Source: Rostratula benghalensis (Eukaryota; Chordata; Aves; Charadriiformes; Rostratulidae). From it: 64,000 nucleotides of DNA. Positions 12,401 to 23,583 of this stretch are shown here, piece after piece. The stretch's first letter is position 1; every line of letters starts with the position of its first letter. Under the pieces are notes generated by a model, which saw only the letters and a program-made list of their open reading frames with translations, was not told the origin of the DNA and searched no databases. Both the position numbers and the translations under genes were made by a program. Where the stretch lies: positions 1,276,786 to 1,340,785 of the forward strand of contig VXAI01000179.1 of NCBI GenBank assembly GCA_013399305.1, written 5' to 3'.

Positions 12401-15400
12401 CTGGTGGAACTACTACTGATTTCAGAAGAGCTCTGTGCCAGCTTTTGTGCTATCAGGAAGCTACCACGAGCAACACTACAGCTGCACGAGTGCTCTGACC
12501 TGGGCAGATGCGTTCCCAGAAGTCAGAAGTGACCTCTTCACCATACTACTGAGTGTTTTTGGGGGGGTGGGGAAGAAACTGTTCTGCTTCACCTGAGGAA
12601 GGAAAGCTAACATGCAGCCAGGAAGACTTCCTGCCTCCAGGAATTGTTATCAGGCCAGAGTACGCGTAACAGCCTTCTGTATCCAGGCACTGGGCTGGGA
12701 GAAGACCCAGGTTCTTATCTCAGTCCTGGGAGTTTCCCCTCTTCTTCAACTCCAGCAATTACCTACTGTGAGGTATGCCAGGGAGCCAGAGCTGCAAGAT
12801 CTTCTTGAAGGATCACAGAAGCATTTTCAGTTGACTAGTGAGACATATATATGTTTCTAATTTGAACAAACTGCTTGTAGCGCTACGCTAGGTCAGTGAA
12901 ATCCAAGTTTCAGATAAAAATCCCCAGCGTATCATCAAACCAAGGGCTTATTGGCAGCGCTTCTGGTTCCTAGCAGCTAGGAAGTTATTTAAACCTCAGC
13001 AGAACTTACAACCCTGGAGTACTAAAGGCCTCGGCTAAAGCAAGGTTAGCCGGTAAGCTTAATGAGACTCCTTAAACCTACAAATAGTCAGCCTTACAAC
13101 AAAGCTGACAAGGTATTCAGATCAGTTACATAAAGTTACAGCAGAACCACCCAGACTTCAGGTTTTATAGGAGGGTACGTCCTATAGCAACTGGATATAT
13201 CCTACACCAACTGCCTATGCAGATGACAACAAAAACTACTTCTTGTTTGCTGACACTTCAGTGGCAGAAACGCCTGCCAGCTCCAAGGCCTGCTGCCATG
13301 AAACTCTGCTGGAGCCTCCCAGCTGATCTGCTCATAGTTTACCCTACAGGACATACAGCAAGTTCTTCGTAACGGGACGACCAACCTGAGACTCAACCAT
13401 CCAAGGCAAAAACGCCTTGATCGCTTTTGTAAACCCCGTTTTCTCCAGAAGAAGGCACAATGAAGTCTCACTTTCTATGAAAAGTTTAGAAGTTTTTCTG
13501 TTATTGGGGTTTTTTGGGGGTTTTATGCTAACAATCTGTATTTTCCATGCACACATCCCAGACATCTGTTACCTTTGACTGTTGTATTTCACCTTAAATC
13601 TCATACCCAGCTTCTCAGGTACAGCACCACCAACAACAACCCTTCTCAGGCACACACCTCTACACTAAAGCACTGGTTGATCAGGGAACTGGAAGCATCC
13701 AGAAAGAGCTGCCTAGCTTCAACAGAAACTGTCCCAGTCTCTCATGTACACACCAGATGGCAGGATCAGTCACACCCCACCACCACATCCTTGGTCAGTT
13801 TGCTGCAGAAGACCTTGGCTAATTAGGGGTAGATGTAGAAGCAAGTCAGATTTGGGCAGCAAGATGAGCCAGTAGTCGGCATTTTGCAGCTCCCTTCTGA
13901 TACGGCCACGCTCTCTACCAAAGAGCTCTAACCAGTTCCAGGGCTCTGTTCCTGCACAGCAGGACTCACACCACTCAGCTACCACTCTGCTATGAAGGAA
14001 CTTGTGAGTCTCAATCAGCAGCCCATTGCTGGTCTCACTCAGGCCAAGGGAGCATTAGATTTTAGGTTTGCTCCAATGCAGGGCAGTTCCTGCACCTTGG
14101 CAGGTCTTAGACGTACGCCCACAGTTGAGTGTACTTTTTGCATTTGCTCCTGTGCCTCACCATTTCCAGTTTCAAGTAAACCAGCATGGATGTGAAGAAA
14201 TCAAGTCTCTCCCTACATCATGAGGCATGCTCTCAGGTCTGGTTTATCCACAAGATCTCAGTGTTGACTAAGCCTAGATTGTTTATCATGCAGAAGTCAC
14301 CCCCGCCAAACAGATGCAGTTACACCGGCATGACTGAGCCACAAAAGGACCGAAACATCTCCACCAGATGCAGGAGCCACATCTCAGACCAGCCATACCC
14401 TGTTCCCCCATCCCAAGAGTCTTCTCAAAGAGGCCCTTTCAGCATCACCCCTTCACGTAGTCTTAACAGCTCCTGAGTGCAAGTGCCAAAGAAAAACAGC
14501 ACGTAAGCATTTCAGGTACTACTAGTCCCCTTGGAACACACAGCAGGAGAGATGGTCTCTGGGCACAGGCTGGGCCACATTTCATGGACTTACTCTAATG
14601 TAGACCACAGTTGAGACTGCACAAACTCCCCTGGAGAAATCTGCATTCTCAAAACCACTGGAGCACATGATCTACCCAAATAAAATGGTGTGGAGATGAA
14701 GCTCTCAGTGCTTCTTCCCAGGACACTAATGGCCTCTGTGCTCAGGTTTACACAAGCGCTGGTAATCCTCCATATAAGACAAAGTTCTGACAGCAGTTGC
14801 TTACTCCTGCCCCCTTTGCAATTAAATTATGCAAGACCTGAGTGAGGTTATGGAAGCTGGCTGGTGTCCTTCCAAGCTGAGTCATGAGGGTGTTGAAGTA
14901 TCATTTCAAAAGCTGAAGCATCAAATTAAATCCTCCCATCAGAAACAAGTCTTAAAAAAACTGCAGCTGCAATTGCACTCTAGTCATCTAGAGTCCTACT
15001 CATCCCAGAAATGAGCACCAGGCATTTCTTGACCTAACACCACACGGGCTAAACTAATCGACTCCGACCTCGAGTCACTCAGTTGCACTTTTTAGTACCA
15101 CATCTGTACAGCAGAGCAGTCTGAATGAGGGACTGTTAAAAAAGCAGGATAAACCAGAGAGTCCCTTTGTCCCAAGCTGTTATCCAAGTCTCACTGTAAC
15201 AGACACTCTTCCCTATGGCCTTGTTTCAGAGCAGTCACCAAATCAGTTGAGGAGGTTGGAGTATTGGGAGAGGTGCTACCACATGTGCGGAGTCTAGATG
15301 TTCTCCTGCTCCGTATGGGCAACTGTAAGACTTAAGTTGTGATTTGGCCATCCCCATGTTTTACACATCTATACTGTGAAGAGACAAGAGACATCACTAA

Positions 15401-18400
15401 TGCCACTGCTGAGGGACTGTCAGGCATTTAAGACGAGTCAATAAAATGGTACTAAAAAACTGGTTTAGTACCAAGTTACTCCTAGCCCAACATGTCCCTC
15501 ATTTCAGACAACTTTCTGGCAAGGAGTACTATCAGGAGAGTAAGATGCTACACATCAGCAGACCAAAACTTGTAAGACCCTGTTCATGCGACACTAAATT
15601 AAAGATATTTCACATGTGAATAAACTCCTGGGTCTACCCAGTCTCCTACCAAGCCTAGGCAGCACAATATACCTCTACTACAGGAGGCAGAGCATGAAAT
15701 GCTGAAGGACCACCTAAAGGACCAACTCTAAAAGCAAAGGTTGCATCACCAGCCATGTACCATCACCGCGACACCAAATGCTTTGCTGTTCCAGGTTTGT
15801 GGTATTCGCCTCACAAACCTCAGCTGGTTGATTACACAGGATTTCTTAAAGAACTGCAATTCCTCATCCTTCTGAAGGGTCCAAAAAAAAGTTCAGTTTT
15901 CAGGGGAGAGAGTTGTGATCTCCCAGTACGAACTTTCACTTTCTTTTACTGGATGCTGCAGTTTTCACAATTTCAAAATATTCTGGGCCTGCTGCCAGAG
16001 GCCCACTGGCTACATCCATCCTAGTAAATTAAACATCATCAGGGAACATCCCCAGGCACTGGAACACAATCTATACCATCAAATTATTAGCATGATCTCC
16101 GGCACAGTTTCGAGCCTTGCCAACTGCTCTGCCCCCAAATAACGCATGGGAAGGCACCTCAGCAGGCAAACGGGGGGGAGAAACATGAAAGGGTAAGTCA
16201 GAAAATAAGATTCGCTATACAACTGGGACTCCAGCATTTAACTTTGGCTGCAGGACAACCAGCATCCAGCCTGTTTTATTTACTAAAAATCAGCGTAAAG
16301 GAGGTTTGGTGGCTCTTTTCAACCCCTTTTGGGTGCAAGCTGGGGAGGTGGGGGCCTATCGAGCATTGAGCACTTTTCAGCTGCCCCAGTAACAACCTGT
16401 TATTATCCCTAATCGCCGCTTATTATTCCTTCCAGCTTCTGGAGCAAGAAGGTCCCCACCATTTCCCAGCTCGGTGCGACTGCAGCTGCAGAGGGAGGAA
16501 CTTTTTTTGCCAGTTCCACGGGCTTCGGAGCGGGGCCGGTGCTGCTGCTGGAGGATTAAGCTCGCAGCTCCTCTGCGAGGCCGTGAGTCAGTTGATGTGA
16601 GCGCACGATAGCGGAGCACTCCTTCGCCACTGCCCAGACATGCCAGAGCCAGCCCCTCTTTGTTAGGCGCTTTGTTCACCGCTGGGAAAGTAGTCACGAT
16701 CTAGATGATTCCTCCTCCGTTAGGTCGGAGGGAGATTTGGAAGGCAAAGCTGCCTAGCTGCAGGCTGTTAGGCAAGTTTCGCTGCAAGCCTCACTACCGC
16801 TTCTCCACCGCGGTTGTAGGTGCCACTTAAACACCCTGCTGGAGCCAGTAAAGGTGGACAAATCTCAGTTGGCCATCAGATCTGCCAGCGCGAGAGTCTC
16901 GACTGCAGTTTCACAAGCACAGAGCACAGCAGGGGAGTGAAAAATACCCCATAGATTAGTGTTTGTGTCGGACATGAATTCAAGCAAGCTTTGTGGTTCC
17001 TCTAATTTGGGCAACGGGATAACAGGTTCTCTCTTCTGCAGAGATGCTCTTACCCAAGACTGATGTTTCAGTAGATAGACGGGCTGCTCTGAGCACCTGT
17101 GGTGGTGCAGAGCACAGGCATCAAAATTCCCAGATCACCATCCTGGGGCCAGGGCACGCAGCCTCCAAATCCTGCTGTGAGCTGGTCAACAAATTGCACG
17201 TGACAGGGATAGATTTCTCTCTATATATATAAATAATGGTATGCACATATTTATATCTTTCCACTCCACTGCTCTCAGCATACAATAAGACAGGAATAAA
17301 GTCCTGTTTAGGGACAGGAAAGAGCCAGGTAGTCTCTTCCTACTGCAGTGTAGCTGCCAGCTCTCGTCCCCGGGGAACATACACAGGCTCCCTCCCAACA
17401 CAGCCACAGCAGCACCGCTGCTGCGACACAGAGCTTCACAGGAGCTCTCATCTGGATATCGTTAGGTTAATCACTGCTTGCTCTCCAGATGGTAGACTGG
17501 CTCCACTCTCCCCTGCCCACCTCTGGCTCCAATATACAGTCTGCTCCTCTAATAATGCCTAGACACGAGGGGCTGGGCTGGAGCTGCTGACTGGCTCTGA
17601 CCAGGATGTGTACTGCCACCGGCATTGCAAACTAATTAGAAGAGCTTTCCTGTGTACAGCTCAGGACAGTCGTGGTCTGCAGTGCAGCCCAGAAAGCCTT
17701 CGGCACACTGCCCTCACAACTGGAACAGAGTTCAAGCTTCCTTCCATTTAAGAGGCAATAACCCCCTCCCCACGTGGCCCAGGCAGACAAAGAGCAGCCC
17801 CCACTCTCAGGCTGTGGCTTGCGCAGACTGCAGTGATGGAGCCAGGTCACTCAGAGAAGCTGTCACTGAACCTTGCGGAAGGCTGGTTGAGAGGAGTGTG
17901 TGCTGGGACTGCCCACAGCCAAAAACCCCCAAAACTGTCAGCCTTTGTGTCCATGCTGGGCACACAAGACATTGTCATTCCTGCACAGGCAGAGCAGAAA
18001 AGTTACAGGGTGGAGTAGGAGAAGAACTGGCAGGCGGTTCCCCATCTTTTCTCAGTGCCTTTGATTTAGTCAGGAGTCACTCTGTCACAGTGAGCCTGAA
18101 GGTCTTTCAGTTATGAGAAAAGCCCTGAACACTAAGAGGCAAAATGAGCAGACCTTAGAACCATACTGCAAAAACAAGGGCTATGGAGAAGACAGTTCCA
18201 CCAGAGACCACAGCAGCAAGACATGCAAGTGAAGCAGCAACAGCTCTTCAGCTGATCAATACCCAGCAGAGTTTCAAACTAGAAGCCTAGAAGGGAAAGC
18301 CATGACTTACAACACCTCCATGACTCAGTTGTAACTGCAGCACCAGTGACTCAACGGGAAGTTCTATTACCAACTCCATCCAAATCCCACTAACGCACTG

Positions 18401-21400
18401 GTTCCCATCCAGCAAAGCAAGCCTCACTGGTGAGACTGGTCTCAGCGGTGAGATACAAACATTACAGTCAAGAATGGCAAGGAGCCCAAGCTAACAGACT
18501 CCCTTGGACCCATGCCGGTTCCACAAGACCCAGAACGTCAGCTGCAGCCAAGCTCTGCTTGAGAAACTGAGAGGTTGGGAAACCACCACATTAGCAGATG
18601 TTGCTCCACAAGAGTTGCTTGTAGGAGGTCCAAATGTTATCTCACCTTAAGGTAAGGCTTCACAGGGCAGTAACTTTTCCACTAGCATCTCCACAGTAGA
18701 AAGTGCACTCTCCCAGGTTTCTGGCCAGGCCAGATAAAGCTCATTTCTGTGGTGCACCAGTTGCCCAGCAGAGCAGCAGTTCAAATGAAGTACGGTAGTC
18801 ATCTCTAACTCAGAGACCTCTTCACAAAACTGACACTCAGCACTCCTAAGGAGACACCACATGCTCTCTGCATTTTAGAGACTCAGTCTCTTCAGCTCAG
18901 AAGAGAAGTGAACCTGTAAGAAACACCAGAAGTTCCTGTTGGTCAAAACAACTTCCACTTTCACAGAATGGTTAGAGTTGGAAGGGACCTTAAAGATCAT
19001 CTAGTTCTAACCCCCCTGCCACAGGCAGGGACGCCTCCCACTAGACCAGGTTGCTCAAAGCCCCATTCAGCCTGGCCTTGAACACTTCCAGAGATGGGGA
19101 ATCCACAGCTTCCTTGCAAGTTCACTGCCTGTATCAAAATCTAGGGAGTAACAAAGGTTTCTCACTCCTAACCCACAAATAAAACAGTGCCTTTAAATAG
19201 TAGTGTTTTGATGCCTTCTCAGTGGCTCACACACCCCCCTCTCAAATATATTTACTTACATTTCTGCTCGTGTTCCTCACTTCAGAACACTGATACTCGT
19301 AATTTCTTCCACAGCCTTTAGCAGAGCAAGACTGTGGTCCTGTTTGGAGGCACCGCTGAGTTGCACTAGGACAACAGATCTAGCTGAAAGTCAGTATTTC
19401 CCACTGCTTTGCTACTTCTCTTGGCACAAGAAACAGCACCCATCCAGTCTGTTTGTTTGTGGAGAGAGACACCGTAAGAGTTTCACAAATAAAAAGACTA
19501 TTGCTTTGAGCTAAATCGCTCTCAGATAAGGACACTAAAGTGAAGGTGTCTGTGCTCCCCTTGTAGGCAAAATGAGATGTAGTCAAAGCAGCTCACCTTG
19601 AAGTAGACGTGCAGGGGCTGGTCAGATAATCGCTCTCTTTGACTCCACTGATTACATCTCCATGGCTGTAATGAGAGCTTAGGCACCCAGCACACACAGA
19701 GACACCTACGTTTAGGTGCCTCAACATCAGCTGAACATTGTCCCGAGGGACCAGGGCCATTTGAAGTACCCTATGTCTCAGACAACTCATCAATCCCCAG
19801 CTGTCCTGGAGTGCTGTATTAAATATCTCTGAGTTAATAAACAGCAGGAGACATCTAAGATGAAAATACTAACGCTGTAGTGCTGGAGCACTGCAATTTT
19901 ATCATTGACAGGAACGCCTCAGGAACGGGGTCCCATCATCTCTCTCCCCAGAAGTTCCCTCCTCCCATCACATAGCAGGCCCTACTAAAAATCCCACAAA
20001 CAAGTGTGGAATGGCCCTCTCCGAGTCACTAGCATGGTTCTTGGGCACAAGAGCCACTTCAAACAAGGTTAGGATGAAGTGCTACTATATAGGCCACCTG
20101 GAGACATCTAAGCTCTAGCAATGCAAAACACATACTTAAAATGGACCAATTTTGCTGCTAAAACAGCAGCCTACCTTTCAGGTTAGTGCACTAGCTTAAT
20201 TTTAGAAGGCTTACAGGTTTCTTGCGCTTGCTGTAACTTGTCTCGGGCTGTTAGAGAAGATTGTTTGGTTTCCAGAAGTTTCAGAGTGCTGCCATTAAAA
20301 ATGTTAGCTCTTCCAGCCACTTGAAACCGAGAGAAACCTGGAGCAAAAAGAGGGCAAACTTGCACCGGTACAAACCCCAGCTCATTTCTCTCTGCTCTAC
20401 TCAGAGTTGACCAGATACAATAAAGTCCACGTTTTACTGGGAGGTGCCACCAGCAAGTGAGCGTTCAGATGGAGAAGTGCTGTTTGTCCTGCTCGGTAAA
20501 TAAGGTGACACCGCTCTGCAGGTACTACAGCAGAAAGTGTTTCCTCCTTATCCACTGCTTCCACATTTAATGAGCAAAGCTGGGCTACCTAATTTCTTCT
20601 AATTAGTTTACATCCAGATAGGAATGACATCACCCTCGGAAAAAGGTTCTGCCTGCTCTGCTAAGCTCGTGCTCACCGCCAGCGTGCACCCACACCAAGC
20701 CAAACAATCCAAAACCCTGTGCCCTCTCCCAATACAGGCAGGGTTGTCCACTGCCCTCCCACAGCCCGCTGCAGCTTGGCTCAGCTGGCTTCTCAGCAGG
20801 GTTTCACCACGTAGAAGTTTCCATTTGAAAGAGGAGCAGGGTTAATCCTTTAAGACGCATCGCCCTTATTTCCAGGAAATCAATGGCTCCATCATCACAA
20901 CAGAGAGCAATTACCCGCATACGAGGTGTTTTGAGCAATAAAAGTGTCACCTTGAAGAAGAACAGGAACCTCCCCAACCATTCCCGTGGGTAAGAGCACT
21001 CAGAAAGAAAACGGGCATCATTTGGCCACTTTCTTGTTCCTGCTTATTGCTTCCACGACAATATGCACGGATGAGACAAGTCATGCAGCAACAGCCAAGG
21101 ATCAAGGGATCTGCCAGCAGCAGTGACACGCTCTCCAACAACCAGGCACCCAAGAACCCAACACAACCAGGCCAGTGCCCACTGCACTGCGATCTTCCAG
21201 GTGAAGGACAGTGCAAGGTCACCCTGCTTTCTGGGCCCAGCACCAGAGGCTTTCTGCCACTTGATGCAAAAGGGTAGTTGTTCCAGACAGGGGGGAAAGG
21301 CAGCGTAGTCTGTGCCACTGACATTTCAAGGGAAACAGCCTCAGCACTGAGTCACCACAGAAGGCCCCCAGGACTTCTGCTCCTCCATGTGTTCACCCAG

Positions 21401-23334
21401 GAAACCCCTCCATCTGAAGCATCATCCAGGCCTGCCTGTGCCTTACACACAGGAAAACTCCAGACAAGCTTTTACTTCGTGTCCTCATCATTTCCAGTAA
21501 GGAATACTTAGAGTAGAGGAATTTTGGCCAAATGCACTACAGAGGCTGCAAATTAACTGCATTTTTTCCACTACATTCAACAGAATGCTTATTCAGACCC
21601 TATGAGCAGAGCCCTCTCCTCATGAAATACGGCTAATTACGCTCATGTGCTTATTATCATTTTTAACAATCTCATTAACTACTCACTACCATGTGGGCTG
21701 GAGGGGTATGTGTCCAGAGCTACAGGCAGAGTTCACAGACAGAGTGGTACAGTGAAATCGAAGGGGTTTTGAGCAGCAAGAATCCTGCCGTGAGCTTTGC
21801 TCCATCACTCCTTAACCGACTGCTGAGGTTCATCTCCAGACAAGTTTCAAATCAATTAGTCCCTTTTGGAAAGAAAAAGCCGCCGGTTTTGATTTTGACG
21901 ATCCTGCCTGCTCACCCAAAGCCTCGTGTGCCATTTTTTTTTTTTTTTTTCCTTCTAATTCATCCAGAGGAGAAGACTCCATGAGCAACGCGTGCAGCGA
22001 GCGAGCTTCCCTCACCAGAGCAGAAAGGGACGGCGACTCGGGCTTTGTACCCTCTCAAGAGGTGGCCGCAAGCTCTCCTGTCCCACACTCCCCGACCCCA
22101 CGCAGAGCTTCGGGGGGGATCACGCATCTCTCCCCCCCCCACACCTCCCCTTCTCCCCCAGCACAGACCTGGACACCGAGCAAAGCACGCTTTTACAAGG
22201 CTGCGGGGGCCGGGTTTCCGCGGAACAGCCGAGCGGAGGCGGGGAGCCGCGGGAGAGCCATCCCCGAGTCAGGGATGACACCTGGTGGCCGCCGCTGCCG
22301 GGATGCGGAGCTCCCCGGGGACGAGAGGTGCCCGCAGCCCCGCAACGTCCTCGGGAGGAATTTCTCCCCAAACACCGGCGTTCTGGGGAAGCGCAAGCCT
22401 CCCGAAGGCGGTGGGATTAAGTAGAGGGGGAGCGGATGAAAATCTGGGAAGCTGGGAAGGGGTGGGAGGAAGCGGCCCCGTTGCCCTGCCAGGGCGGCTC
22501 CGGCGGGATGGATGGCCGCCCAGGGGCCGAGGGGGAAGCGGGGCCGGTTTCGCGGGGCTGCCGGTGGCCATCGGGGGAGCCGGAGGATTCGTGCGTCGAG
22601 CTGAGCCCCGGGGATTTTTGTTTTAGCGGGCAGGAATCAGGAGGCACCCGGGAACACCCCAGCCCACACAGCCCCACAAGGCGGTGGGGGAGCGGTCGAC
22701 CCCTTCGGAGCTCCCTTCGCAGCCAGTTTGTGCCGGGGGCTGGGTAGGGAGACCCCCGTTTCAGAAATCACCCCTGCCCGGGGAGCACAGGATGGGGGGG
22801 GGGGGAGAAAGGGGACGGCCACCACTGAGCCACAAAGGGCCACATGCTCGCCCAAAGTTACTGCTCGCCCCCCTGCGGGGCGCGCCACGCCAGGCGGGAG
22901 CATCCCACCCACGTCCTCCCCCGTCCCCGTCCCCTTCCCCGGGGCGCACCGAGGGGCTCCCGGGGTCCCGGCGGGGGGTTCCCGGGCAGCGCCGGGGCGG
23001 AGCCGCCGGCAGGTCGGGAGCAGCCACAGCGGGTCTGGTTTGAATTAAAGCTGCCGGGGCTGGAGCCCGCCGACAGCACAAAAGGCCACCGAAACCCCCT
23101 CCTTGGCAGGGCAGGACACCGCTCCCCCGCCATAGCCTGTGGGGAGGGGGGAGCCGGGGGATGTAAAAGGGGGACGGTCACGGAGCGCGGTGGCGGCCCC
23201 CGTCCCGTCCCGTCCCCATCCTGTCCCATCCCATCCCCATCCCGTCCCGGTCCCGCCGCCCCACGTGCGCCGCTCACCGGGACAGCAGCCTGGAAGCAAA
23301 GGGCCACCAGCCACACGGCCACCACGTTTATCAT
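240..23334 (-). CDS. SDC1: Syndecan-1, complete coding region (5 exons)
   Basis: Single-pass membrane heparan/chondroitin sulfate proteoglycan, a co-receptor for growth factors and matrix at the cell surface. The CDS joins 23334-23278, 2811-2730, 1749-1256, 1039-910 and 406-240 on the minus strand: 930 nt, 309 aa, against about 310 aa in human SDC1. In order: signal peptide (about 1-19); N-terminal glycosaminoglycan sites at Ser34, Ser42 and Ser44 in an Asp-rich SG cluster; a Thr/Pro/Glu-rich ectodomain with an N-glycosylation sequon at Asn64; a membrane-proximal SG at Ser208; the juxtamembrane DRKEVLGG motif (248-255) preceding the membrane segment; a transmembrane helix (about 256-276) with the GGLVG motif; then the cytoplasmic C1 region [10 protein letters not shown], a variable region, and C2 ending EFYA, the PDZ ligand. 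C1 and the membrane segment match mammalian SDC1 nearly residue for residue, while the ectodomain is divergent, as usual for the family. All introns are GT-AG and phase is continuous. Identity is very secure. Confidence 0.96.
407..909 (-). other. SDC1: SDC1 intron 4
   Basis: A GT-AG intron of 503 nt. Intron 3 (1040-1255) is 216 nt. Nothing else was recognised in either. Confidence 0.93.
910..1039 (-). CDS. SDC1: SDC1 exon 4 (juxtamembrane ectodomain)
   Basis: A 130-nt exon with acceptor CCCAACAG|GGAGAC and donor CTTGGAG|GTACCT. It encodes [13 protein letters not shown] through [11 protein letters not shown]. The DRKEVLGG end is shared with mammalian SDC1 and precedes the membrane segment; ectodomain shedding occurs in this juxtamembrane zone in the family. 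It ends phase 1. Confidence 0.95.
1256..1749 (-). CDS. SDC1: SDC1 exon 3 (ectodomain)
   Basis: A 494-nt exon with acceptor TTTGCAG|GTCCTG and donor GACCCG|GTGAGG, phase 1 in and phase 0 out. It encodes the Thr/Ser/Pro/Glu-rich ectodomain, residues 47-211, with sequon Asn64-Ser-Ser, a Thr run (VVTTTT) and SEDGSGDP at the end, which supplies a membrane-proximal SG attachment site in an acidic context. Confidence 0.95.
1750..2729 (-). other. SDC1: SDC1 intron 2
   Basis: A GT-AG intron of 980 nt between exons 2 and 3. Nothing else was recognised in it. Confidence 0.93.
2730..2811 (-). CDS. SDC1: SDC1 exon 2 (N-terminal GAG attachment cluster)
   Basis: An 82-nt exon with acceptor CTTTAAAG|CAAACT and donor GCAG|GTGAGT. 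It encodes [15 protein letters not shown] followed by [13 protein letters not shown], the counterpart of the mammalian NLPPED...SGDD...FSGSGAG stretch that carries heparan sulfate chains. It ends one base into a Gly codon (phase 1). Confidence 0.95.
7268..7288. repeat. (TTTTA)n short tandem repeat
   Basis: Four TTTTA-type units in SDC1 intron 1. An A20 run lies nearby at 7657-7676. Confidence 0.75.
7826..7930 (-). mobile_element. CR1 LINE fragment (3' end)
   Basis: Contains the hallmark stretch CACAGAATGGTTCTGG, TTGGAAGGGACCTTA and GGGCAGGGACACCTCC, the reverse complement of the avian CR1 3' end. The element is therefore on the minus strand, in sense with SDC1, within intron 1. About 105 bp, strongly 5'-truncated. 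Confidence 0.92.
16360..16910. promoter_or_regulatory. CpG-rich patch in SDC1 intron 1 with an AP-1 site
   Basis: About 28 CpG in 550 bp by hand count, in an intron otherwise poor in CpG, with a consensus AP-1 site TGAGTCA at 16584-16590. It could be an intronic enhancer or an alternative promoter; neither is proven. Confidence 0.35.
18961..19130 (-). mobile_element. CR1 LINE fragment (3' end)
   Basis: TCACAGAATGG, GAAGGGACCTTAAAGATCAT, AGGCAGGGACGCCTCCCA and CCTGGCCTTGAACACTTCC follow the reverse complement of avian CR1. Minus strand, in SDC1 intron 1, 5'-truncated. Confidence 0.93.
23197..23262 (-). repeat. G-rich tandem-like tract beside the SDC1 exon 1 donor
   Basis: On the minus strand a chain of GGGAC / GGGAT / GGGGAT units begins about 15 nt into intron 1. 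There are more than eight G-runs of three or more with one- to three-base spacers. Confidence 0.85.
23278..23334 (-). CDS. SDC1: SDC1 exon 1 coding part (signal peptide)
   Basis: Nineteen codons, [19 protein letters not shown], a hydrophobic signal peptide. The donor is CCG|GTGAGC at phase 0, which joins exactly to exon 2 starting CAA ACT (Gln-Thr). The start context has A at -3. No upstream ATG is present between here and the assembly gap at 23584. The N-terminus is not conserved enough among syndecans to prove this start, but it is the only ATG that gives a signal peptide in frame with exon 2. Confidence 0.87.
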
Positions 23335-23583
23335 CCTTCCTCCTCGCCGGGCCTCGGGAGCGCACAGCCTGCCCCTTCTTCCCCCCGCCGCCGCTCCGTT
23401 CCTCTCCGTAGTCTGCGAAGTAACTACGAGTTTTCTCCCTTTTCTATTTTTCTCTCCTTTTGTCTTTTTTTTTTTTTTTTTATTATTTTCTCAAGCCGCC
23501 GAACCAGCCTCCCAGCAGCGCTCTGCGGCGGCGAAGAGTTGAACTCTGTCTTTTAATGAACCCAACTGCAACAACCTTCACCT
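23335..23583 (-). other. SDC1: SDC1 5' UTR / first exon leader (5' end lost in gap)
   Basis: GC-rich sequence directly upstream of the SDC1 ATG with no in-frame or out-of-frame ATG on the minus strand. It includes an A17 run (23465-23481) between GC-rich parts. How much is transcribed is unknown; the start site may be here or inside the gap. Confidence 0.45.

Larger units (their letters stand above)
2812..23277 (-). other. SDC1: SDC1 intron 1 (about 20.5 kb)
   Basis: A large first intron between signal-peptide exon 1 and GAG exon 2. It contains two minus-strand CR1 fragments, short homopolymers, a CpG-rich patch at about 16360-16910 and scattered AT-rich blocks that may be regulatory. No other coding exon was recognised on either strand; the open frames here are short and lack recognisable homology or coding bias. 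Confidence 0.9.
21960..23583. promoter_or_regulatory. CpG island at the SDC1 5' end
   Basis: Dense CpG and GC-box-like runs from about 21960, covering exon 1 and the start of intron 1 up to the gap, in sharp contrast with the AT-richer flanks. CpG islands at 5' ends are usual for vertebrate genes of this type. C and G homopolymers occur at about 22131 and at 22794-22805. Confidence 0.75.

Noticed and set aside
22844..23542. 232-codon plus-strand frame and overlapping frames in the CpG island
   Set aside because: GC-rich DNA has few stop codons. These frames lie antisense to SDC1 exon 1 and its leader and show Pro/Arg/Gly-rich low-complexity translation without homology.
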